This document shows, in pieces, positions 36,884 to 47,229 of a stretch of DNA of 64,000 nucleotides. The notes under the pieces are model-generated. The model searched no databases. It saw nothing but the letters and a program-made list of their open reading frames with translations, and was not told the DNA's origin. The position numbers and the translations under genes were made by a program. Position 1 is the stretch's first letter; the number at the start of each line of letters is the position of its first letter. The stretch is from positions 62,001 through 126,000 of the forward strand of contig NZ_SWFP01000007.1 of NCBI RefSeq assembly GCF_005869225.1, written 5' to 3'. Origin of the DNA: Dyadobacter bucti. GTDB taxonomy: Bacteria > Bacteroidota > Bacteroidia > Cytophagales > Spirosomataceae.

Positions 36884-38583
36884 ACTACCTTGACTGGATT
36901 GTACTTTCACTTACCCTGATTTTTGTAGTTGTATATGGCATTTTCCGGAGCAGGGAAAAGCACACCATGAACTCATTTTTACTGGCAAACCAGTCTCTTC
37001 CATGGTACCATGTGACTTTGTCACTCATGGCTACCCAGGCCAGCGCCATCACTTTTTTATCCGCCCCGGGTCAGGCTTACACAGACGGTATGCGCTTCGT
37101 GCAATTCTATTTTGGGTTGCCTCTTGCCATGGTGGTACTCTGTATCACTTTTGTTCCTAAATTTCACAAGCTCAAAATATTTACGGCCTACGAGTTTCTG
37201 GAAGGGCGTTTTGATCTCCGAACACGCGGACTTACTGCCTTTTTATTCTTGCTCCAGCGAGGGTTGTCGACCGGGCTTTCGATCTACGCCCCTTCATTGA
37301 TCCTATCAGCAATACTGGGCTGGGACATTACCTGGACAAACATCATTTCGGGAGGTATTGTGATGATGTATACAATTGCCGGGGGGTCGAGGGCAGTTTC
37401 ACATACACATTTACAACAAATGGCTATCATCACGGTCGGTATGGTAGTAGCAGGCATCATGGTCGTCAAGTTTTTGCCCGAGGATGTCTCTTTCACCGAC
37501 GCACTCCATGTGGCAGGTAAGATGGGCAAGGTAAACCTCATAGATTTTACATTTGACCTCAATAGCCGGTATAACGTATGGTCCGGACTGATAGGCGGGT
37601 TCTTTTTACAGCTATCCTATTTTGGAACAGACCAATCGCAGGTAGGGCGATTCCTTACCGGCAGTTCCGAAGGTCAAAGCCGGCTCGGACTGGCCATGAA
37701 CGGCCTCTTAAAGATCCCTATGCAGTTTCTGATCCTGCTGGTCGGTGTCCTCGTTTTCGCGTTTTATCAGTTCACGAACCCACCGCTGTTTTTTAATCAG
37801 ACTGCCGTGGACAAAATCAAAACCACGCAATATGCCAAAGCGTATACGGATCTTGAGAAAAAACATGATCAAATCCAGGCGGGCAAACATCAACACGTAA
37901 TGGCGCTGACGCAGGCTGTTAAGGCAGACAATAAAGCAGCCATCGAAAATTCAAGGGTGATACTGGGCAATATCGAAACAGATGTAAAAGCTGTTAGGAA
38001 AGAAGCCGAAACATTACTCTCGAAGGCAAACGGAAGTGAAGTAAATGATGTAAACTATATATTTCTTCGCTTTGTAATTGATTACCTGCCGGTAGGAATG
38101 GTTGGCTTACTCATTGCTGTGATTCTCCTGGCATCGATGGGTTCTGTGGCAGCAGCATATAACTCACTGGCCTCCTGCACAATAGTGGATATTTATAAAA
38201 GAATCCTACGGAAAGATAGGGAGACAGAAAATTATGTCGCAGCCTCCAGATGGGCAACTTTTTTCTGGGGTGTTTTCTGCATCTGTGTTGCCCAGTATGC
38301 CTCACGCCTCGGCAGCATGATCGAAGCGGTGAACATCCTTGGGTCTCTTTTTTACGGCGTAATTCTCGGAATTTTCCTGGTCGCTTTCTACTTTAAGAAC
38401 ATTGGCAGCAGGGCCGTCTTCTGGGGTAGCCTGCTAGGGGAAGTGTTTGTGATCATCAGTTATATGTATGATCTCACTGCTTTCCTGTGGCTTAATCTGA
38501 TCGGCTGCACACTCGTGATCACATTCGCCTGGATGATAGAAGCAATCTGGCCCGAAGACAAGCTCAGACCGCAGGCCAGCTAA
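36880..38583 (+). CDS. Sodium:solute symporter family protein
   Basis: This 567-residue inner-membrane protein has about 13-14 transmembrane helices. It matches the SSS family near the N-terminus (ANQSLPWYHVTLSLMATQASAITFLSAP covers helix 1 and the sodium-binding region) and in YTIAGGSRAVSHT. A cytoplasmic, charged loop of about 80 residues (roughly 300-390) interrupts the helices. The substrate could be a sugar, given the rhamnosidase upstream, but it cannot be read from sequence. Its start overlaps the 47-residue membrane peptide by 4 bp. Confidence 0.88.
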   Translation: MNYLDWIVLSLTLIFVVVYGIFRSREKHTMNSFLLANQSLPWYHVTLSLMATQASAITFLSAPGQAYTDGMRFVQFYFGLPLAMVVLCITFVPKFHKLKIFTAYEFLEGRFDLRTRGLTAFLFLLQRGLSTGLSIYAPSLILSAILGWDITWTNIISGGIVMMYTIAGGSRAVSHTHLQQMAIITVGMVVAGIMVVKFLPEDVSFTDALHVAGKMGKVNLIDFTFDLNSRYNVWSGLIGGFFLQLSYFGTDQSQVGRFLTGSSEGQSRLGLAMNGLLKIPMQFLILLVGVLVFAFYQFTNPPLFFNQTAVDKIKTTQYAKAYTDLEKKHDQIQAGKHQHVMALTQAVKADNKAAIENSRVILGNIETDVKAVRKEAETLLSKANGSEVNDVNYIFLRFVIDYLPVGMVGLLIAVILLASMGSVAAAYNSLASCTIVDIYKRILRKDRETENYVAASRWATFFWGVFCICVAQYASRLGSMIEAVNILGSLFYGVILGIFLVAFYFKNIGSRAVFWGSLLGEVFVIISYMYDLTAFLWLNLIGCTLVITFAWMIEAIWPEDKLRPQAS

Positions 38584-39012
38584 GCCTTTTTCCTACAGTT
38601 TTTCCTAAAACTTTTTAATGATTGTAGCTCTCCCGGACTGTGATGATCCGGACAGAACCATATTTCATTACGATTCTTCTTGCAAAATAGATTATTCTAA
38701 GAAAGTATAACACAGAGCAGGTATTTTCATGATTTACATGAAACTATTCTTTCACATAAATCCTTAGTAAGTACAATCGGTGATGATGGGCCAGTAACGT
38801 TTATAATTACTATGTCACCGATGGAAACAAAATAATACTTAAACCTTTACATGTAATGAATTTGTCAACCAATCCTGTCCAGCCCTCACCATTCTCCAGG
38901 CACCTTCCTTCAGACAGCTGAAATACAAACATTTAAACCAATTCGGTTACATCGACGCCTTATAACCTCAGGGTTATTTTCATTCTCCACTCAAAATAAA
39001 AATTATAACTAC
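38584..39012. other. Intergenic region upstream of efflux operon
   Basis: AT-rich, with a short hairpin (ttcag/ctgaa) near 38910. It must contain the symporter terminator and the efflux promoter, neither of which is clear. Confidence 0.4.
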
Positions 39013-40374
39013 ATGAAGTATTGGTCTAAGCCACAAAAAACAATGCGTTTAGCGCTTAGCTCGGCTTTCTTATTATTGAATTCTTTTTGTCCTATTTTCT
39101 CGCAGGCCATTCAGGAAAGTACAAACAATGCACCACTCCTGGAACAGGCCACCCTGGAAAATGTCGTACAGTATGCAATAAAAAACCAGCCGGTCGTTCA
39201 ACAATCGATTATCGACGAGCGCATAACAGAAAACCAGGTACGCAGCAAGCTCGCCGACTGGTATCCGCAGATCAATTTTAACTACAATCTGCAGCACAAT
39301 TTCATAGTGCAAACCAGTATCATAGCAGGGAACCCTGTGAAGCTGGGCGTGAGCAACATCTCGGCTGCACAATTCACTTTGTCCCAGCAGATCTTTAACC
39401 GGGATGTCCTTCTCGCAAATCGGACAAAAAGTGACGTATTGCTGCAAGCCAGCCAGAATACATCCGCCAACAAAACGGATATTGCTGTGAATGTTTCCAA
39501 GGCATTTTATGATGTACTGGCCACCACCCAGCAGATTGATGTTGCCCAGGAGGACATTGTCAGGCTAGAAAGAAGCTTGAAAGATGCCGAGAACCAATAT
39601 AAATCAGGCATCGCGGATAAAATAGATTTCAAACGTGCCACAATTTCTCTGAACAATACCAGGGCCAATAAGAAAAGTAACGAGGAAATCCTGAAAGCCA
39701 AGCTAGAATACCTGAAGGCCCTGATGGGTTATCCGGTCGGCAAAGAACTACAGATCAGCTATGATACCCTGCAGATGGAACGAGAGATTTTGCTGGACAC
39801 CAATCAGAATGTTGATCTTACTTCCCGGATCGAATACCAGTTGTTAAGTACCCAGAAAAAGCTGTTGGAAGCAAATTTGCAGTATAACAAGTGGAGTTAT
39901 TTGCCTAATGTATCACTGAACGGCGCCTACAACCTGAATTTCCAAAACAACCAGTTCTCAGAGCTGTATGGCCGCAATTACCCTAATTCATTCGGCCTGG
40001 TGACTCTTTCGCTTCCCTTGTACCAGGGCGGAAGAAGAAAAGCCAATACCAGAACCGCCGAGTGGCAGATCAAAAGGCTTGACTGGGACATCAAAGGCCT
40101 GCAAACCAATGTGAATTCGGAATATGCTTCGGCATTGGCCAATTACAAGGGTAACCTCACGAATCTTTTAGCACAAAAAGAAAATGTGGACCTCGCCAGG
40201 GAAGTCTATGATGTGATCCAGTTGCAGTACAAGTCCGGTATCAAAACATACCTGGAAGTGGTAACCTCTGAAACTGATCTGCGTCTGGCCAGAATCAATT
40301 ACTACAATTCATTGTACCAGGTACTGGCGAGCAAAATAGATGTACAAAAGGCTTTGGGCCAAATGAATTATTGA
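39013..40374 (+). CDS. TolC family outer-membrane efflux protein
   Basis: This 453-residue protein has a Sec signal peptide (about 1-30) and the repeated coiled-coil halves of the OEP family (TLENVVQYAIKNQPVVQQS; QYKSGIADKIDFKRA; LQYKSGIKTYLEVVTSETDL). TolC-type trimers form the outer-membrane duct of tripartite efflux pumps. It overlaps the 5' end of the next longest frame by 4 nt and is followed by the adaptor and the RND pump on the same strand, so all three form one operon. The substrate is unknown. Confidence 0.92.
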   Translation: MKYWSKPQKTMRLALSSAFLLLNSFCPIFSQAIQESTNNAPLLEQATLENVVQYAIKNQPVVQQSIIDERITENQVRSKLADWYPQINFNYNLQHNFIVQTSIIAGNPVKLGVSNISAAQFTLSQQIFNRDVLLANRTKSDVLLQASQNTSANKTDIAVNVSKAFYDVLATTQQIDVAQEDIVRLERSLKDAENQYKSGIADKIDFKRATISLNNTRANKKSNEEILKAKLEYLKALMGYPVGKELQISYDTLQMEREILLDTNQNVDLTSRIEYQLLSTQKKLLEANLQYNKWSYLPNVSLNGAYNLNFQNNQFSELYGRNYPNSFGLVTLSLPLYQGGRRKANTRTAEWQIKRLDWDIKGLQTNVNSEYASALANYKGNLTNLLAQKENVDLAREVYDVIQLQYKSGIKTYLEVVTSETDLRLARINYYNSLYQVLASKIDVQKALGQMNY

Positions 40375-40430
40375 TCCTGTCCACCTCTTTTTTGATTTAT
40401 AAATACATTGATGATATGTTTTTAAATATT

Positions 40431-41522
40431 ATGAAATATAGCTCTTTTGCTTTGCTTACATTTATCCTGGCTTCTTGCGGGGATAAAAATCAGCAACAAC
40501 AACCTACTCAGCCACAAGCGGTTCCGGTAACGCTTGTCGACGTTAAATCAGCTGACGCTGCTTATCATGACGAATACCCTGGGACTGTGGTTTCCCTGAA
40601 CCAAATCGAGCTTCGGCCACAGGTGACAGGCTTTGTAACCGGTGTACATTTTACGGACGGAGCAAGAGTACGCAAAGGACAGCTTCTGTACTCTATCGAT
40701 GCCCAGTTGTATACTGCGAACTATGATCAGGCGGTAGCAAACCTGAATGTACAGGAGGCGAATCTGGTGAAAGCACAGAAAGACGCTGACCGGTACCATG
40801 AACTTGAAAAGAACGACGCGGTCGCAAAACAGCTTGTCGACAATGCAGACGCAGCACTGGAAGTAGCAAAAAGGCAAGCAGAAGCTGCAAAAGCAAATAT
40901 TCAGGCGGTTCAGACCAGCGTGCGCTACACCAAAGTTCTTGCACCTTTTGATGGTATAATCGGGATTTCGGCAGTGAAGACAGGTGCAGCCGTCTCGGCC
41001 GGCCAGACAGTTTTGAATACGGTATCTACGGACGGTCAGCTCGCTGTGGATTTCAATGTTGACCAGTCTGAGATTTACAGGTTCACCAATCTGATGAAGA
41101 ACCACAAACCCGCCGACTCTACTTTTACCCTTAAGTTCGGAAATGACGTGTATCCGGCAAGCGGCAAAGTTGCCCTGATCGACCGTGCAGTGGATCCCCA
41201 AACCGGGACTATCAAAACCCGCCTTGTTTTTCCTAACCAGGACAATCGGCTGCGTGCGGGTATGAGCGGGAAAGTGAGGGTTCTCAATAATACGTCCGCT
41301 AAATCCATAGTAATTCCCTATAAAGCCGTCACGGAACAGCTTGGCGAATTCTTCGTCTATGTTGCGGGCGACAGTAGTAAAGTGAGCCAGCGCAGAGTTG
41401 TGCTGGGAAAGCCCCTTGGTGCTAACATTATCGTTAAAGAAGGGCTGAAAGAAGGAGAAAAAATTGCCGTGGAAGGTGTTCAGAACCTGAGAGAAGGCGC
41501 GGTTATCAAAGAAGGTAAATAA
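40431..41522 (+). CDS. RND efflux periplasmic adaptor lipoprotein
   Basis: I chose the ATG at 40431 (363 residues) because it starts a lipoprotein signal (MKYSSFALLTFILASC, lipobox LASC); a longer frame from 40371 overlaps the TolC gene. The chain has a lipoyl/biotinyl-like half (PQVTGFVTGVHFTDGARVRKGQLL), an alpha-hairpin (~80-150), the second half (VLAPFDGIIG) and a beta-barrel (VDFNVDQSE). It bridges the inner-membrane pump and the TolC channel. It lies 57 nt after the TolC stop and 39 nt before the RND gene. Confidence 0.92.
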   Translation: MKYSSFALLTFILASCGDKNQQQQPTQPQAVPVTLVDVKSADAAYHDEYPGTVVSLNQIELRPQVTGFVTGVHFTDGARVRKGQLLYSIDAQLYTANYDQAVANLNVQEANLVKAQKDADRYHELEKNDAVAKQLVDNADAALEVAKRQAEAAKANIQAVQTSVRYTKVLAPFDGIIGISAVKTGAAVSAGQTVLNTVSTDGQLAVDFNVDQSEIYRFTNLMKNHKPADSTFTLKFGNDVYPASGKVALIDRAVDPQTGTIKTRLVFPNQDNRLRAGMSGKVRVLNNTSAKSIVIPYKAVTEQLGEFFVYVAGDSSKVSQRRVVLGKPLGANIIVKEGLKEGEKIAVEGVQNLREGAVIKEGK

Positions 41523-41561
41523 TAATTTCCTCCTTTTACTATTCATAACAACCCGTAAAAA

Positions 41562-44500
41562 ATGATTGCAGATATTTTCATTAAGAGACCGGTCACAGCA
41601 ATTGTTGCTTCTATTGTGCTGGTTCTTGTGGGCTTGATTGCCCTTACCACATTACCCGTTGCCCAATATCCCGATGTAACACCGCCCACGGTGACCATCA
41701 CAGGTAACTTTACCGGGGCCGATGCGCAGACGGTGGAGCAGACCACTACTACACCGATTGAAACGCAGATCAACGGTACACCTGGTATGACTTATATGTC
41801 GAGCAACAGTACCAGTAGCGGACAAAGTAGCATTAACGTTACTTTTGACGTTGGAACGGATGTGAATATAGCGGCACTTGATGTTCAGAACCGCGTAAGT
41901 GTAGCGGAACCAACATTGCCCGATGCTGTTAAAAGGCTTGGATTGACCGTGAGAAAACGGCAGCCAAGTATTATGATCGCGCTTGCGCTTTATTCCCCGA
42001 ACGGGACGCATGATTCTCAGTTTATCGGTAACTATGCCAATATCTACCTGAAAGATGCTTTACAGCGTGTAAAAGGTGTTGGAGACATTATATCACGGGC
42101 CGATGACTTCGGTATGCGGATCTGGCTTGACCCGGACAAGCTTGCCAATCTACGCATGACGCCTTCGGATGTTTCAGCTGCACTGGCGGAACAAAACCTT
42201 CAGGTAGCGGCTGGTACTGTCGGTGGAAACCCCCAGCCAACTGCACAGAGCTTCGAGTACAGTGTACTGACGAACAGCCGGTTAAATACCAAAGAACAGT
42301 TCGAAGATATTATCGTGCGGGCCTCTCCCGCTGACGGAAGCGTGGTTTACCTGCGTGATGTTGCGCGTGTGGAGCTTGGGAAATTTGATTACGGTATCAA
42401 TGCTTTCGTAAGCGGAAAACCTGCTGCTTTCGTACTGATCTATCAAGCGCCCGGCGCCAATGCGCTGGATACTTACGAAGGTGTGATCAAGGCCCTGGCG
42501 GAAATGAAGAAAACCTTTCCTAAAGACATTGACTACGTAATCCCAACGGAAACTGCGACAGTTGTAAAGGTTTCTATTGAGGAAGTACTTCACACTTTTG
42601 CGGAAGCTATGATCCTGGTGGTAATTGTTGTGTTCCTGTTTTTACAGAACTGGCGCGCTACCCTGATCCCGATCCTGGCTATTCCTGTTTCCCTGATCGG
42701 TACATTTATCTTCTTTATCCCGTTCGGTTTCACCGTGAATACGCTTACACTTTTCGCATTTGTACTCGCGATCGGTATTGTGGTCGATGATGCCATTGTG
42801 GTGGTAGAAGCAGTCCAGCATTACATTGATGAAAAGAAAATGTCGCCAAAAGATGCTACTATCCAGGCGATGAAAGATATTTCCGGGCCTGTAATTGCCA
42901 TTGCACTGATCCTGGCAGCTGTATTCGTGCCGGTTAGTTTTGTTCCTGGTATTGTGGGAAGATTATACCAGCAGTTTGCAATCACCATCGCTGTTTCGGT
43001 TCTCTTGTCAGCATTTGTTGCGCTTTCCCTGACACCTGCTTTATGTTCGATCATGCTCCGCCCATCGAAGGGTGAAGCTGATAAAAAGAACTGGCTTGAA
43101 AAGTTCTTCGACCGGTTTAACCGCTGGTTTGAGAAAGTTTCCCATTCGTATACCCGCGGGGTTTCCAAATGGATCAAGGCAACTCCATTGGTACTCGTTA
43201 TGATGGTTTGCCTGTTTGTTGGACTATTCTTTTTGTTTAAAAACAAACCTTCCGGATTCATTCCTGTTGAGGATGAGGGACGTCTTTTTGTAACTTATGA
43301 AATGCAGGAAGCAACTTCGACAACCAGGAATGTTGAGATGATCAAAGATATTATGCAACGCGTGTCATCTATTCCCGAGGTTCGTGTAGTGGGTGGTTTG
43401 GCCGGACTTAACATCATCAGCTTTTCCAACAAATCCAATGTCGGTACTATGTTTGTCAACTTGCAACCCTGGGCTGACAGAAAGGGCGCAGAACACCACG
43501 TGCAGGCAGTGATCAAAGAAATTCAGAAACGTACGGCAGACATTAAGGAAGCCCGCGTACTGGCTATTGCGCCGCCTGCCATTCCCGGTCTTGGGTCAAC
43601 CTCAGGTTTTACTTTCCAGCTGCAACAATCGACCAGTACCGATAATATTCAGCAGTTTGAAACGGTAACGCGTAATTTCCTTGCCGCCGTAAACAAGCGT
43701 CCTGAAATTGCGATGGCTTATACTTTCTTCAATGCAAGGACACCTAGCTACCAGATTGACGTGGATCGTGACAAAACCAAAAAACTTGGAGTACAGGTTT
43801 CAGATGTTTTCAGTTCGCTATCGACATTACTGGGAAGTAGCTATGTAAATGACTTCAACCTTTACGGACGGAACTTCCGTGTGATGATACAGGCCGACAG
43901 CAGCTTCCGGTCGTCGCTCGACAAGATTGAAAAGTTCTATGTCCGCAACCGGGAAGGCAATATGATCCCGCTCAGCACGCTGGTGACTTCCAAAGTGGTG
44001 GAGAACCCAGCATTGATTTCACATTATAACATTTATCGTTCTGTAGAAATCAATGGTACTCCGAAACCAGGTTTCAGTAGTGGTCAGGCAATTACAGCCC
44101 TTCGCGAAGTGGCGCAAACCCTGCCGGCCGGTTACAGCTATGAGTTTTCTGGTATGAGTAGTGAAGAGATCAAGGCGGGAGACAGTACAACCACGATTTT
44201 TGCAATCTCCATTGTATTTGTATTCTTATTCCTGGCTGCATTGTACGAAAGCTGGTCAATTCCGTTTTCGGTTCTTTTTGCAGTACCTATCGGTGCATTC
44301 GGATCGATCCTTACGCTGACATTCCTGCCCAATTTGTCTAACAACATCTATGCACAGATCGGCTTAATCACACTGATCGGTCTGGCAGCGAAAAATGCGA
44401 TCCTGATCGTGGAGTTCGCCAAGGAACGCGTCGACGGCGGAATGGAACTGGTACAAGCCACGCTCGAAGCCGTACAGCTCAGGTTAAGGCCAATTATCAT

Positions 44501-44723
44501 GACCTCCCTGGCATTTATCCTGGGTGTACTTCCGCTAGCCTTCGCAAGCGGCGCTGCGGCGGAATCGAGGAAAACGATCGGGTGGACGGTATTTGGGGGT
44601 ATGCTGGCTGCTACGTCTCTGGCCATATTTGTAGTGCCCGTTCTTTTTGTGGCAATTGAAAAAATTGCAATGGGCAAAAAACAGAAGGAAAATCCAGAAA
44701 CGCCGGGGCCAACGTTGGCATAG
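41562..44723 (+). CDS. RND multidrug efflux transporter, HAE1 family
   Basis: This 1053-residue inner-membrane protein begins with the typical FIKRPVTAIVASIVLVLVG helix. It has 12 transmembrane helices and two large periplasmic loops. The proton-relay motif GIVVDDAIVVVEAV (about 405) retains the acidic pair. The repeated LIGLAAKNAILIVEFA near residue 945 matches the second half. It exports drugs or other amphiphiles using the proton gradient, with the adaptor and TolC protein upstream. The length is typical of the AcrB/MexB group. A strong terminator follows. Confidence 0.95.
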   Translation: MIADIFIKRPVTAIVASIVLVLVGLIALTTLPVAQYPDVTPPTVTITGNFTGADAQTVEQTTTTPIETQINGTPGMTYMSSNSTSSGQSSINVTFDVGTDVNIAALDVQNRVSVAEPTLPDAVKRLGLTVRKRQPSIMIALALYSPNGTHDSQFIGNYANIYLKDALQRVKGVGDIISRADDFGMRIWLDPDKLANLRMTPSDVSAALAEQNLQVAAGTVGGNPQPTAQSFEYSVLTNSRLNTKEQFEDIIVRASPADGSVVYLRDVARVELGKFDYGINAFVSGKPAAFVLIYQAPGANALDTYEGVIKALAEMKKTFPKDIDYVIPTETATVVKVSIEEVLHTFAEAMILVVIVVFLFLQNWRATLIPILAIPVSLIGTFIFFIPFGFTVNTLTLFAFVLAIGIVVDDAIVVVEAVQHYIDEKKMSPKDATIQAMKDISGPVIAIALILAAVFVPVSFVPGIVGRLYQQFAITIAVSVLLSAFVALSLTPALCSIMLRPSKGEADKKNWLEKFFDRFNRWFEKVSHSYTRGVSKWIKATPLVLVMMVCLFVGLFFLFKNKPSGFIPVEDEGRLFVTYEMQEATSTTRNVEMIKDIMQRVSSIPEVRVVGGLAGLNIISFSNKSNVGTMFVNLQPWADRKGAEHHVQAVIKEIQKRTADIKEARVLAIAPPAIPGLGSTSGFTFQLQQSTSTDNIQQFETVTRNFLAAVNKRPEIAMAYTFFNARTPSYQIDVDRDKTKKLGVQVSDVFSSLSTLLGSSYVNDFNLYGRNFRVMIQADSSFRSSLDKIEKFYVRNREGNMIPLSTLVTSKVVENPALISHYNIYRSVEINGTPKPGFSSGQAITALREVAQTLPAGYSYEFSGMSSEEIKAGDSTTTIFAISIVFVFLFLAALYESWSIPFSVLFAVPIGAFGSILTLTFLPNLSNNIYAQIGLITLIGLAAKNAILIVEFAKERVDGGMELVQATLEAVQLRLRPIIMTSLAFILGVLPLAFASGAAAESRKTIGWTVFGGMLAATSLAIFVVPVLFVAIEKIAMGKKQKENPETPGPTLA

Positions 44724-44741
44724 ATATCATATAAAGATGTT

Positions 44742-44782
44742 AAAGCGGGACGCAGAAATTCATTTTGCGTCCCGCTTTTTTT
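44742..44782 (+). terminator. Intrinsic terminator of efflux operon
   Basis: A perfect 13-bp stem (aaagcgggacgca / tgcgtcccgcttt), an 11-nt loop, then a T run. Confidence 0.88.
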
Positions 44783-44861
44783 AGAGACAATTCCCGCTTT
44801 GGATAAATTATTTCTTCTGACTAATTTTTAAAACAATTATCTACATCCTTTTAACTTTTCT

Positions 44862-45764
44862 ATGTATATAAAGCAGGTTTTTTCCATTTGGCGATTACTG
44901 AAAGGTATATGGCCCGCGCTCATGGTGGTTACTGCTTATGCTACGCTGGTGTTCTACTTATTCAGCTATCATAACTGGCATTTTCTTTCCTTTCCGATAT
45001 CCATTATCACCATTCTCGGAACTGCCCTTTCGCTGCTCCTGGGTTTCAGGACCAACTCTGCTTATGATCGTTGGTGGGAGGCCCGAAAAGTCTGGGGAGA
45101 AATTGTTAATGACAGCCGCACGCTCGTCAGGCAGTCAATGTCGTTTATTTCTGCCCCCAGGCAAGAAAAAGATCAGCATGTTTCGCACATTACCCATTTG
45201 CAGATTGCCTGGTGCTACGCCCTATCGAATTCCTTAAGAAAAGAGCCGGTACTGGTCTATGCCGACCTCCATCTGGAATCGTCGGAACTGGATTACGCTT
45301 CGGCACAGGACAATATCCCGAATGCCATTCTTAACCTGCTTCAGATCAAATATTCTGATTTACACGAGGAAGGCAAGATCGAGACTCTTTTGTATCAGAA
45401 CCTGGATCAGACCATCCAGAGGCTCTGTGACGCTATGGGAAAATGCGAACGCATCAAAAACACCGTCTTCCCTACACAATATAGCTTTTTCGTCCACTTT
45501 GTGATCTTTATATTCACGCTGATATTACCAATGGGCTTGGTTGAAAGCATCGGCAGGATAGCGATCCCTATCAGTTTTACGATTTCTTTCCTGTTCTTTT
45601 ACGTCGAATGGATTGCTTACATCATGCAAAATCCATTTGAAAACGGCCCGAACGATATACCCATGACTTCCCTTTGCAGGACAATTGAAATCAATCTGCT
45701 GGAAATGATCGGCGCCCCAAAGATTCCTGAGAAAATTTTGCCTAAGAAAGGCGTCATTATGTAA
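44862..45764 (+). CDS. Bestrophin family anion channel
   Basis: This 300-residue protein has four hydrophobic helical segments and the bestrophin/UPF0187 signatures: GTALSLLLGFRTNSAYDRWWEARKVWG split over residues ~62-87, and a late PFENGPNDIPM segment (about 263-273). Bacterial bestrophins form pentameric ion channels in the inner membrane. It stands alone on the plus strand, ends at a terminator shared with the convergent DUF4270 gene, and has no link to its neighbours. Confidence 0.9.
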   Translation: MYIKQVFSIWRLLKGIWPALMVVTAYATLVFYLFSYHNWHFLSFPISIITILGTALSLLLGFRTNSAYDRWWEARKVWGEIVNDSRTLVRQSMSFISAPRQEKDQHVSHITHLQIAWCYALSNSLRKEPVLVYADLHLESSELDYASAQDNIPNAILNLLQIKYSDLHEEGKIETLLYQNLDQTIQRLCDAMGKCERIKNTVFPTQYSFFVHFVIFIFTLILPMGLVESIGRIAIPISFTISFLFFYVEWIAYIMQNPFENGPNDIPMTSLCRTIEINLLEMIGAPKIPEKILPKKGVIM

Positions 45765-45768
45765 TAAA

Positions 45769-45808
45769 AAGCGGTTCCTCCCATGGTAAGACTTGGGAAG
45801 AACCGCTT
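45769..45808. terminator. Bidirectional hairpin between convergent genes
   Basis: aagcggttc/gaaccgctt plus an inner tccca/tggga, with one mismatch between. Flanked by an A run on the left, which gives the T tail on the minus strand. Confidence 0.7.
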
Positions 45809-45828
45809 CATTCTCAGTATTTACACTG

Positions 45829-47229
45829 CTATTTGGAGTCCGCGACGGTGTAAAACAATTCCAGCCTCAAATTTTTAATGCCAGTGCTTTGATCACCGAT
45901 CACGAGCCTGTCGACACTCTTACTAAATTCCGAGTTAGCTTCCGGAAAACCCGAAGAACCGGTAAACGCCGAACTACGCAAAACCAAGCCTGTGCCGTCC
46001 TGCAAACCGCTGTTCATCAAATTTGACACATAATAACTTACATCAAAAAGATAATATTGGGTGTTATTGATAAGGTCGTTTACGTAAGTTCCCACCACCG
46101 GCTTCGGGTTCTGAACTGTAGTCGAATTCAGATCATAAAGGGGTAAAGGCGTACCAGTCGAAGGATTGACAATAAATTCGTTATTCTTATCACAAATATA
46201 GACGAAGATCTGCGCCGGTGCTCGAAGCTGATCTGTGACCGAAAGCTGGAAAGGTGTTATTCTCAAAAAAGCCCTGTTTATGACAGAATATTTATAGTAC
46301 TTGAGAGATTGCAGATTGGGGAAGTCGACCCTTGTCATTACTCCCGGCCCTGCCTGTATAAATGCTTTATTACCAGTCTGTTCCGAGGGAAGTGCAATCC
46401 TGTGGGTAGTCGGAGCCTTGGCCAGAAGCGTACCTGTTCTATCCGGAATGATCTGGTTAAACAAGTAACTTAATTTCACATTAAGCGAGTCTCTTTTAAG
46501 ACCATCCACATCAATGGTGTGGTAGTGAAGCCGTATAGCTGTTGCAGTATCTTTAAATCCAATAACCGAGGCGTTGTCCGTGTCGGCTGCCTTCACCAAA
46601 AGCCCCTGTAAAATATTGGTCCAGGCGGAGGCGGAAGTAATCTGATTATTTTGCGCTTTCTCAAAGATTTCTTGACCAAGAGCCTGCGACAATTTGATCC
46701 TTACATTATTGCTGGTGCGGGGTCTCGGTATCAGTTTAATTTTACCGAGTGGGGCCGCATCAAACGGCAATTTTGTAATATTATATACCGAACTATACTC
46801 CGAAAGATCCTTTAAAACCTTGTAAACTGAAATGTTCAGCGGGACGGTTGTGTCACCATATGAATAAGTGTCGTACCTCAAACTTAATGTCAGCGAATCA
46901 TATTCTGCCAGGTCCGGGATCGTGATACCACTTTCGGGGGCATTTTGAAAATAAGCCGCAGCTTGTATTTTACCAAGGTATGGATCGGCAAATCTCCCAA
47001 CCAGATGTCGCTCTGTGCTTCCTGTCATCATTGAATCGGTAAAGAACGTCGAGAGCTTCACCGCAGAAGTATCAGAAAACAAAACCGTAAATTCATCCGG
47101 ATCGGGCTGTATCAGAGATTCTACTTCTTCTCCCCACTGACAACCCGCCAATGAAACCGTTAAACCAAATATTACCAGAAGTTTGGAAACCGTTGAAGAC
47201 CCTTTGAAAGAATAAGAAATAAATTTCAT
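45829..47229 (-). CDS. DUF4270 family lipoprotein
   Basis: This 466-residue protein has a lipoprotein signal with lipobox LAGC (cysteine near residue 30). The body is rich in beta strands and matches DUF4270, a Bacteroidota family: FTDSMMTGSTERHLVGRFADPYLGKIQAAAYFQ early on, split over about residues 64-96. Its function is not established. It is divergent from a Kelch lipoprotein and DUF4907 pair across a 590-bp gap with a good promoter at 47253-47282. This neighbour arrangement may be functional. Confidence 0.82.
   Translation of the reverse strand: MKFISYSFKGSSTVSKLLVIFGLTVSLAGCQWGEEVESLIQPDPDEFTVLFSDTSAVKLSTFFTDSMMTGSTERHLVGRFADPYLGKIQAAAYFQNAPESGITIPDLAEYDSLTLSLRYDTYSYGDTTVPLNISVYKVLKDLSEYSSVYNITKLPFDAAPLGKIKLIPRPRTSNNVRIKLSQALGQEIFEKAQNNQITSASAWTNILQGLLVKAADTDNASVIGFKDTATAIRLHYHTIDVDGLKRDSLNVKLSYLFNQIIPDRTGTLLAKAPTTHRIALPSEQTGNKAFIQAGPGVMTRVDFPNLQSLKYYKYSVINRAFLRITPFQLSVTDQLRAPAQIFVYICDKNNEFIVNPSTGTPLPLYDLNSTTVQNPKPVVGTYVNDLINNTQYYLFDVSYYVSNLMNSGLQDGTGLVLRSSAFTGSSGFPEANSEFSKSVDRLVIGDQSTGIKNLRLELFYTVADSK

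Noticed and set aside
40371..40430. Longer start for the efflux adaptor gene
   Set aside because: Overlaps the TolC gene and would put 20 residues before a clear lipoprotein signal.
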